5,643 bases of DNA from NCBI GenBank assembly GCA_001462255.1, contig LIUJ01000036.1:436-6078 (forward strand). Reading direction: 5' to 3'. The position numbers and the translations under genes are program-made. This document shows, piece by piece, positions 1 through 4,790 of this stretch. The notes beneath the pieces are model-generated. The model was not told where the DNA came from. It made no database searches and saw nothing but the letters and a program-made list of their open reading frames with translations. The DNA is from Fibrobacteria bacterium GUT77. GTDB lineage: Bacteria; Fibrobacterota; Chitinivibrionia; Chitinivibrionales; Chitinispirillaceae. Positions within the stretch are counted from its first letter, which is position 1. Each line of letters opens with the position of its first letter.

Positions 1-2205
1 CACTCCAAGCTCGAAAAGTTGCGCGGCGCTTCGGACGACGCCAAAGTGCAGAGCGCGGCAAACGCTTGCATAGCGCTTGTGGAGAAGATCATCTTCCAAG
101 AGATCAAACCGGACGAGGGGATTGCGCAGATCGGCGACGCGCTCACGGCGTTGCGCCGCGGGTGCCAGTATGGGGACGGCGCCGCCGGCGTTGCGGTTGA
201 CGGCGGCGCCGCCGCCGCCGACCACGGCGACCTCGCCAAGGACATGGACTTTGATATGGACGCGGCCGAAGACGAGGCCGCCGCCAAAAAAGCCGCGCCG
301 CCGGCCGCGCCGCTGAAACAGGACGCCGACGGTTTCTTCGTAGACACGTCGGCCAAGGCCAAACCCACGGTAAAATTCAAGCGCGAGATTGACATATCCA
401 CCCTCGACGCGTCGCTTCTAAGCGAGTTCATTGCCGAGGCGCAGGAACACTTCGCCAACGCCGACGACGCGCTACTCAGGCTTGAGGCCTCCCCGGCCGA
501 CGTCGACATTATAAACGAGCTGTTCCGCGTCTTCCATACTATAAAGGGCGTGGCCGGATTCCTGTCTCTCGACGCCATCCAAGCGCTCGCGCACGCTACC
601 GAAAGCCTTATGGACAAGGCGCGGGAGAAGGTTTTTGTACTCAACGCCGCGGCCATAGACCTCATATTCTCCACGGTAGACACATTAAAGAAAGAGGTGG
701 ACTCGCTCACCACAGCCCTTGAAAGCAATACAACGTACGTGGTTCAGGAGATCATGGACCAAATCATAGCTTCCGTGAACGCCATGCACGACAGCTTGAT
801 CAACAATAAACCCATGCCTAAGCTGGGCGAAATATTGGTCGCGCAGGGTAAGGTCACTCCGCCGGAGATTGAGTCCGTACTTAACGAGCAGGAACGCAGA
901 CCCGGTACCAAAATGGGCGAAATATTGGTTGAGCGCGGCGTGGTCGCCCCAAGCGACGTCTCGCAAGCCCTTGAGAAGCAGGGTAACGCCGCCGCCAACA
1001 AAGGGCCGGTCGTCGTAAAAGAGAGCGTAAAAGTAGATACCGACAAGCTCGACAAACTCGTCGATATGATCGGGGAGCTCGTTATAACGGAGTCTATGGT
1101 AACGGGCGGGCTCGAAGGCAAAGACTTCCAAAGCTCGCGATTAGGCGTCAACGCCCGCCAGCTCAAAAAGATCACGCGGCAGTTGCAGGAAATCGGGCTC
1201 TCAATGCGTATGATGTCCCTAAAGGCGACCTTCAACAAAATGGCGCGCCTCGTTCGCGACCTCGCGAAGAAGGCCAACAAGGAGATCGCGTTCGTGAGCG
1301 AGGGCGAGGACACCGAGCTCGACAAGTCCGTTATAGAACATATAGCCGACCCGCTTGTCCACATGATCCGCAACTCCGCCGACCACGGGCTGGAACCGCC
1401 CGACGAGCGCGAGGCCGCCGGCAAGCTACGCACGGGTACCATCACCCTAAGGGCATACCAAAAGGGCGGCTCAATTTGTATAGAGATACAAGACGACGGC
1501 CGCGGCCTCAACCGCGACGCCATATTTAAAAAGGCGGTGGAAAAAGGCATACTAAGCCCCGACGCGCAGGTCTCCGATGCCGAAATCAACCACCTGATAT
1601 TCGCCCCGGGATTCTCCACGGCCGCCCAAGTGACCGACATCTCCGGCCGCGGCGTAGGCATGGACGTTGTAAAGAAGAACGTGGAAGCGTTGCGCGGGCG
1701 TATAGAAATAAACACCAAAAAAGGCGAGGGGACTACGTTCATCATCCACCTCCCGCTCACGCTGGCAATTATGGACGGCATGGTGGTATGCGCCGGAAAC
1801 GAACGCTACATACTGCCGACCTTCTCGGTGGTGGAAAACTTCAAACCGGCGCTAAGCGACCTGACCGACGTTATGGGCACGCAAAAGATGGTTATGTGCC
1901 ACGGACAGTTGCTACCGCTCTACAGCTTGGCCGAGGTTATGGGCAAGAAAAACACCGTCACGGTCGAAAACGGCATTGTGATGGTAGTGGAGGACGCCGG
2001 CAAACGCACAGGTCTGCTGGTAGATAAGATCATAGGCCAACAGCAGACGGTCATAAAAAAGCTGGGCGAGGGCGTAGGAAAGATAGACGGCGTTTCGGGT
2101 GGTGCCATCATGCCCGACGGCAAGGTAAGCCTAATTATAGACGTCGCGGAAACGGTTAAACTGGCCATGAAGAGCGGAAGCACGATAGCCGATCCTAAGG
2201 CCTGA
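1..2205 (+). CDS. cheA: Chemotaxis histidine kinase CheA (5' end outside window)
   Basis: CheA autophosphorylates on a histidine under receptor control and passes the phosphate to CheY and CheB; it acts in the cytoplasm in the receptor-CheW array. The frame is open from base 1, so the true start lies upstream; the TTG at 19 is only the first possible start codon visible. Numbering residues from that TTG, there is a helical N-terminal stretch, an Ala/Asp-rich linker (about 58-120), and an HPt domain with phospho-acceptor H173 in FHTIKG. Two 24-residue repeats follow (268-321), where a P2 domain is often found. The dimerisation helices begin near 337. The ATPase has N-box N452 and H456, G1 box D492-D-G-R-G496, F-box around F528-F532 and G2 box G543-R-G-V-G547. 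A CheW-like P5 domain fills about 588-728. All catalytic motifs are intact. cheD follows after 49 bases, suggesting one operon. Confidence 0.97.
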   Translation, partial: HSKLEKLRGASDDAKVQSAANACIALVEKIIFQEIKPDEGIAQIGDALTALRRGCQYGDGAAGVAVDGGAAAADHGDLAKDMDFDMDAAEDEAAAKKAAPPAAPLKQDADGFFVDTSAKAKPTVKFKREIDISTLDASLLSEFIAEAQEHFANADDALLRLEASPADVDIINELFRVFHTIKGVAGFLSLDAIQALAHATESLMDKAREKVFVLNAAAIDLIFSTVDTLKKEVDSLTTALESNTTYVVQEIMDQIIASVNAMHDSLINNKPMPKLGEILVAQGKVTPPEIESVLNEQERRPGTKMGEILVERGVVAPSDVSQALEKQGNAAANKGPVVVKESVKVDTDKLDKLVDMIGELVITESMVTGGLEGKDFQSSRLGVNARQLKKITRQLQEIGLSMRMMSLKATFNKMARLVRDLAKKANKEIAFVSEGEDTELDKSVIEHIADPLVHMIRNSADHGLEPPDEREAAGKLRTGTITLRAYQKGGSICIEIQDDGRGLNRDAIFKKAVEKGILSPDAQVSDAEINHLIFAPGFSTAAQVTDISGRGVGMDVVKKNVEALRGRIEINTKKGEGTTFIIHLPLTLAIMDGMVVCAGNERYILPTFSVVENFKPALSDLTDVMGTQKMVMCHGQLLPLYSLAEVMGKKNTVTVENGIVMVVEDAGKRTGLLVDKIIGQQQTVIKKLGEGVGKIDGVSGGAIMPDGKVSLIIDVAETVKLAMKSGSTIADPKA
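177..211. repeat. GC-only inverted repeat inside the cheA linker
   Basis: Bases 177-187 are exactly complementary to 201-211, giving an 11-bp all-G/C stem with a 13-base loop. It lies in the Ala/Gly-rich linker upstream of the HPt domain. The arms follow from GCC and GGC codons, so it may be a by-product of low-complexity coding sequence. In mRNA it could still form a stable hairpin. Confidence 0.6.
820..981 (+). repeat. Two MshEN-like 24-residue repeats within CheA
   Basis: Residues 268-291 and 298-321 (numbered from the TTG at 19) are two copies of a K-[LM]-G-E-I-L-V-x2-G-x-V pattern followed by a helix ending in Leu-x2-Gln, with a 30-residue period. At DNA level a 16-base stretch starting TGGGCGAAATATTGG is identical at 824-839 and 914-929, exactly 90 bases apart. 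The pattern closely matches the MshEN motif of type II secretion and pilus ATPases (RLGx2 hydrophobic pair, Gly at 10, Leu at 17 and 21, Gln at 24), which in characterised MshEN proteins binds cyclic di-GMP. Differences are Lys for the leading Arg in both copies, Lys at position 11 of copy one, and a 6- rather than 5-residue spacer. Ligand binding is inference. Confidence 0.8.
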
Positions 2206-2242
2206 TGTTTTGAGCTTTGAATTTTTGATAATTTTTTAGATA

Positions 2243-2246
2243 AAGG
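2243..2246 (+). promoter_or_regulatory. Ribosome binding site of cheD
   Basis: AAGG lies 8 bases before the ATG at 2255, in the AT-rich 49-base gap after cheA. It supports that ATG as the start. I see no convincing terminator or promoter in the gap, which fits co-transcription with cheA. Confidence 0.6.
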
Positions 2247-2254
2247 CACGGATA

Positions 2255-2728
2255 ATGGGCGAACTACAGCATCTGCTGGAACGCGGTTGCATATACATCG
2301 CGACCGGCGAGGGCGCCGTTCAAACGGTGTTGGGCAGTTGCGTCTCCGTGTGCCTATGGGATCCGGAGGCGCGGTGCGGCGGAATGAACCACTTCATCTA
2401 CCCGCAAACAATGCGTAAAGAACAGGCCACGCCAAAGTACGGAAACGTGGCCACGATGGCGCTAATCAAACTGATGTGCGAGGAGGGTTGCAGCACACGC
2501 GGCCTGACCGCCCACATAATAGGGGGCGCCCACCCGGACGGCGCTACCGACAGTACCGGTATGCGCAACGTGGAGGTAGCCAGAAAAATTCTAAACGAAA
2601 AGGGCATAACCATAGTCTCCGAAGACGTCGGCGGTAGAGTAGGCCGAAAGGTAGTCTTCGACCTGTCTACAGGCCAAGTAGCCGTGCTAAAAGTCATGAG
2701 ACTGAGAGCGGAAGATTGGATCAATTGA
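2255..2728 (+). CDS. cheD: Chemoreceptor glutamine deamidase CheD
   Basis: CheD hydrolyses specific glutamine side chains of methyl-accepting chemoreceptors to glutamate, tuning receptor activity, and in many bacteria also partners with the phosphatase CheC. The 157-residue product is of normal length. The active-site region is clear: LGSCVSVCL with nucleophile C29, then GGMNH with catalytic H46; T24 is a plausible third residue, equivalent to the Thr of other CheD proteins. The family's second conserved block is present as IIGGAHPDG (about 88-96) followed by GMRNV (about 102-106), and the C-terminal strand R-x-V-x-F-D-x2-T-G is intact. No cheC or receptor gene is in the window. Its position directly after cheA, on the same strand, fits the tail of a chemotaxis operon. 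The base composition begins to fall towards its 3' end. Confidence 0.96.
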   Translation: MGELQHLLERGCIYIATGEGAVQTVLGSCVSVCLWDPEARCGGMNHFIYPQTMRKEQATPKYGNVATMALIKLMCEEGCSTRGLTAHIIGGAHPDGATDSTGMRNVEVARKILNEKGITIVSEDVGGRVGRKVVFDLSTGQVAVLKVMRLRAEDWIN

Positions 2729-2771
2729 TTTTTTAAATCACGGGAATTATCCGAGGTTTATATAAGGCCGT

Positions 2772-2778
2772 AGGGAGG
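2772..2778 (+). promoter_or_regulatory. Strong Shine-Dalgarno serving an out-of-frame start
   Basis: AGGGAGG lies 6 bases before the ATG at 2785, matching the site at 3860-3866 in front of the intact paralogue. Here it serves the short, frame-shifted signal-peptide ORF. The ATG at 2832 that opens the long frame has no comparable site in front of it. Confidence 0.75.
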
Positions 2779-2784
2779 CCTAAA

Positions 2785-2865
2785 ATGTGTAAATCATTGA
2801 TTTTTGCCCTAATTGCGGTCGCTATGACGGCATGGGGTACGCGCAGGAGATGCCACCGGAAGTAA
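2785..2865 (+). pseudogene. Detached signal-peptide start of paralogue copy 1
   Basis: This ATG is in the position of the true start of the downstream paralogue and encodes the same kind of signal peptide (MCKSLIFALIAVAMTA). It then runs out of frame and stops at TAA 2863-2865 after 26 codons. Compared with the sister gene, ten bases (GGTTTGGGGT, 3921-3930 there) are missing after the codon ending at 2832. The sister has two tandem TTGGGG units at 3924-3935, whereas this copy keeps only one incomplete unit, so slippage is a plausible cause. The product as written would be a short useless peptide. The long frame begins separately at 2832. Confidence 0.8.
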
Positions 2866-3665
2866 AAGCGTTTTTGGATAATTATACGACGGATTCCACG
2901 GCACCCATGGGGCCTTTGTACGCTAAGAGTAAGGGGTATTTTGATGATTCTACGCCTATTAAGGACTTGAAGTGGAGAGCCATTCAGGTGTATAATCTCA
3001 AAGATATTTCTATTGACGAGTATCCTGATACGGTTGCTTTGAGCGAAATTATTGAGCCTATCCCTTTTTGGCATGTTTTTATTATGGCGTATGGTAAACC
3101 GCTTTATAAATTAAGGTTAATTACGAATAAAGATGGGCCCCCTAAAATTTTTAATGATAGATTGCCTCTCACCAATCCTAGAGTCGAGTTCCGAGACAGT
3201 GTGTGGGTTCCGCTATTAAAGGCTTATCCGGCATCGACCGGGATTAATCCGGTGTTTGTTGAAGTGCCGTTCGCTATGTTTGGGTATAAGATTTCGTCGA
3301 GGATGGGGTATGGGGGTAAGAATATGGATCAAGTGTTTTACTTTAAGCAAAAAGGGCCAAGAAAAATATATTATATAGGATCGGATGGTGGGTCAGAAAA
3401 AAATGATACAGTAGGGAAAACGCTGTTTACGGCATCGTTAGAAACGTTAGATGACAGCAAAAATCTTGTAAAACGTTGGAAAAATATGTTAAAGATGAAT
3501 CAAAGAAGTGAGAATGAGCGCATACGATTGGAAAAAAGTAACGGTGTTAGTAAAGGGGATAGTGCTGGGTGGAGAGGATATGAGCCAATGAAAATTAAAG
3601 GGGAGACGATGAAAGAGCTAAGGAACGTAGACGTTTGTTGGAAGAGAGGGCAGGCGGTAAGATGA
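2832..3665 (+). CDS. Unknown protein, copy 1 of a duplicated secreted protein; signal peptide lost
   Basis: I do not recognise a family. The 277-residue frame matches residues 21-305 of the intact copy at 3873. Its first 93 residues or so are nearly identical to the sister, with K/R, K/R and L/P changes. A variable middle follows, then shared blocks KQKGPRKIYYIGS (172-184) and FTASLETLDDSKNLVK, then a basic, variable tail. The start is the only ATG available before an in-frame stop at 2790-2792, and it was created by the deletion junction itself; it has no good ribosome binding site. Without a signal peptide the product would stay in the cytoplasm. The last 14 residues or so (with a Cys, which the mature sister lacks) look out of frame. 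The body keeps its frame through several indels, so damage appears recent. It is either a young pseudogene or an altered, possibly switchable copy. Confidence 0.6.
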   Translation: MGYAQEMPPEVKAFLDNYTTDSTAPMGPLYAKSKGYFDDSTPIKDLKWRAIQVYNLKDISIDEYPDTVALSEIIEPIPFWHVFIMAYGKPLYKLRLITNKDGPPKIFNDRLPLTNPRVEFRDSVWVPLLKAYPASTGINPVFVEVPFAMFGYKISSRMGYGGKNMDQVFYFKQKGPRKIYYIGSDGGSEKNDTVGKTLFTASLETLDDSKNLVKRWKNMLKMNQRSENERIRLEKSNGVSKGDSAGWRGYEPMKIKGETMKELRNVDVCWKRGQAVR

Positions 3666-3763
3666 AAAATGAATATTACGAAAAAATAGTGTTCGGTCGA
3701 AGCGTGTTTAAGGCGACAAACGGAAAAAGCGAGAAGGTGTCTAAGATTTTGAGGGTACTGTAA
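3662..3763 (+). CDS. Small 33-residue ORF after copy 1, possible gene remnant
   Basis: The ATG overlaps the TGA of copy 1 as ATGA, exactly as the peptidase gene overlaps copy 2, and both begin ATGAAAAAT. After that the similarity fades (MKNEYYEKIVFG here, MKNYQRNIVTL there). The product is short, Lys-rich and has no hydrophobic segment. It may be what is left of a peptidase gene that once followed copy 1, or simply a chance ORF. The frame also extends upstream to 3599 and there encodes residues (KERRRLLEERAGGK) that match the C-terminus of copy 2. I cannot say whether it is expressed. Confidence 0.3.
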   Translation: MKNEYYEKIVFGRSVFKATNGKSEKVSKILRVL

Positions 3764-3769
3764 AAAAGC

Positions 3770-3798
3770 TTGATTTTATGAACGCAATATACTATATT
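3770..3798 (+). promoter_or_regulatory. Candidate sigma70-type promoter for the copy 2-peptidase pair
   Basis: TTGATT (3770-3775) and TATATT (3793-3798) are separated by 17 bases, and an alternative -10, TATACT, is at 3788-3793. The stretch 3786-3798 is a perfect palindrome (AATATA-C-TATATT), which might be an operator or just AT-rich chance. The element lies outside the duplicated unit, so copy 1 has no equivalent and may depend on read-through or another promoter. No experimental support. Confidence 0.4.
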
Positions 3799-3829
3799 GA
3801 TAGTAGAAAATAAGGTTAATTGGAAGATA

Positions 3830-4789
3830 ACGGGAATTATCCGAGTTCATAAACGCCGTAGGGAGGCTTAAAATGCGTAAATCATTGATTTTTACCCTAA
3901 TTACGGTCGCTATGACGGCAGGTTTGGGGTTGGGGTACGCGCAGGAGATGCCACCGGAAGTAAAAGCGTTTTTGGATAATTATACTACGGATTCCACGGC
4001 ACCCATGGGGCCTTTATACGCTAAGAGCAGGGGGTATTTTGATGATTCTACTCCTATTAAGGATTTGAGGTGGAGGGCGATTCAGGTGTATAATCCCAAA
4101 GATATTTCTATTGACGAGTATCCTGATACGGTTGCGTTGAGTGAAATTATTGAGCCTATCCCTTTTTGGCATGTTTTTATTATGGCGTATGGTAAACCGC
4201 TTTATAAATTAGAGTTGTCTAATAAAGATGGACAGCCGAAATTTATTACGGTTTGGCTTCCACCATCTAGTCCGGGGGTAGAATTCAAAAATGATGTGTG
4301 GGTTCCATTGTTAAAGGCTTATTCTGTGTCAACCGGAATTAATCCTATAAGCATTGAAGTATTATCCGTTACGTATGAGGCTATGGAGGCCATGCAATCA
4401 CCGGTGAGGATGTATGGTGGTTTTGTGATAGATCGTTTTTTTTATTTCAAACAAAAAGGACCAAGAAAAATATATTACATAGGATCAAACTCAACGGGAA
4501 GAACAGATTCATTAAGGAGGGCGGTGTTTACAGCGTCGTTGGAAACTTTGGACGATAGCAAAAATCTTGTAAAACTTTGGAAAAATATTTGGAAACAAAT
4601 ATTGAATAAAGGTAATAAGGGCAAGAATAGTACGGATGAGCGCGTAAAATTGAAAAAAAGTAACGATGTAGACAAACGGGACAGTGTTGTGTGGAAAGAG
4701 GTACCTAGAATGAATATTAGAGGGAATAGTAATGAGGAAGCATTTAAAGAAATGAGGCGTTTTAGGGATGAAAAGGTGGGTGGCAGATG
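3830..4789 (+). repeat. Tandem duplication, unit B
   Basis: This is the partner of 2740-3664, offset by 1090 bases at its left end. It carries the leader, the ribosome binding site and the intact gene, and ends at the ATG of the peptidase gene. The 65 bases before it (3764-3829) are AT-rich spacer holding the candidate promoter; I see no clear terminator there. Confidence 0.9.
3860..3866 (+). promoter_or_regulatory. Shine-Dalgarno of the intact paralogue
   Basis: AGGGAGG ends 6 bases before the ATG at 3873 and is conserved with 2772-2778. It fixes the start codon and hence the full signal peptide. Confidence 0.75.
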
Positions 4790-4790
4790 A
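3873..4790 (+). CDS. Secreted protein of unknown family, intact paralogue (copy 2)
   Basis: I do not recognise this 305-residue protein. Residues 1-23 form a typical Sec signal peptide: basic MRK, a hydrophobic core, then GLGYA with likely signal peptidase I cleavage before Q24. There is no lipobox Cys and no further membrane segment. The mature part has a conserved N-terminal half (24-113, with PIPFWHVFIMAYGKPLY at 95-111), a divergent middle, the block KQKGPRKIYYIGS (193-205), the block FTASLETLDDSKNLVK, and a strongly basic Lys/Arg/Asn-rich tail from about 240. The mature protein has no cysteine. Its stop overlaps the next start as ATGA, so it is probably translationally coupled to the papain-like peptidase. 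A partner role, such as inhibitor, chaperone or co-secreted subunit, is possible by context only. Codon use is AT-rich, unlike cheA and cheD. Confidence 0.85.
   Translation: MRKSLIFTLITVAMTAGLGLGYAQEMPPEVKAFLDNYTTDSTAPMGPLYAKSRGYFDDSTPIKDLRWRAIQVYNPKDISIDEYPDTVALSEIIEPIPFWHVFIMAYGKPLYKLELSNKDGQPKFITVWLPPSSPGVEFKNDVWVPLLKAYSVSTGINPISIEVLSVTYEAMEAMQSPVRMYGGFVIDRFFYFKQKGPRKIYYIGSNSTGRTDSLRRAVFTASLETLDDSKNLVKLWKNIWKQILNKGNKGKNSTDERVKLKKSNDVDKRDSVVWKEVPRMNIRGNSNEEAFKEMRRFRDEKVGGR

Larger units (their letters stand above)
2740..3664 (+). repeat. Tandem duplication, unit A
   Basis: This unit aligns with 3830-4789. Similarity starts abruptly at ACGGGAATTATCCGAG (2740), covers a leader of about 45 bases including the Shine-Dalgarno, and continues to the ATGAAAAAT at the end of the coding region. 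The first 340 bases or so of the two units are nearly identical (about a dozen substitutions in the 275 bases after the deletion). The middle and the end are much more diverged, with several indels. Sequence upstream of 2740 is unlike that upstream of 3830. Confidence 0.9.

Noticed and set aside
19..21. TTG as the real start of cheA
   Set aside because: The frame is open to base 1 with coding-like sequence (HSKLEK) and no ribosome binding site can be judged, so the gene most likely starts upstream of the window.
744..1781. A 345-codon open frame on the minus strand inside cheA
   Set aside because: It is a shadow of the GC-rich cheA coding strand; the product has low-complexity Ser/Ile-rich sequence and no recognisable domain, while the plus strand carries unmistakable CheA motifs.
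2727..2739. GATTT-TTT-AAATC hairpin as a terminator after cheD
   Set aside because: The stem is only 5 bp and mostly A/T, overlaps the stop codon and lacks a following U tract.
2765..2781. AGGCC/GGCCT hairpin covering the Shine-Dalgarno of copy 1
   Set aside because: Only 5 bp, and the pairing is not kept in the otherwise conserved leader of copy 2 (ACGCC/GGCTT), so there is no sign of selection for it.
4436..4443. T8 run in copy 2 as another contingency tract
   Set aside because: It encodes Phe-Phe-Tyr in an AT-rich gene where such runs are expected, and the sister gene has no run at the aligned place. A7 at 3397-3403 was set aside for the same reason.
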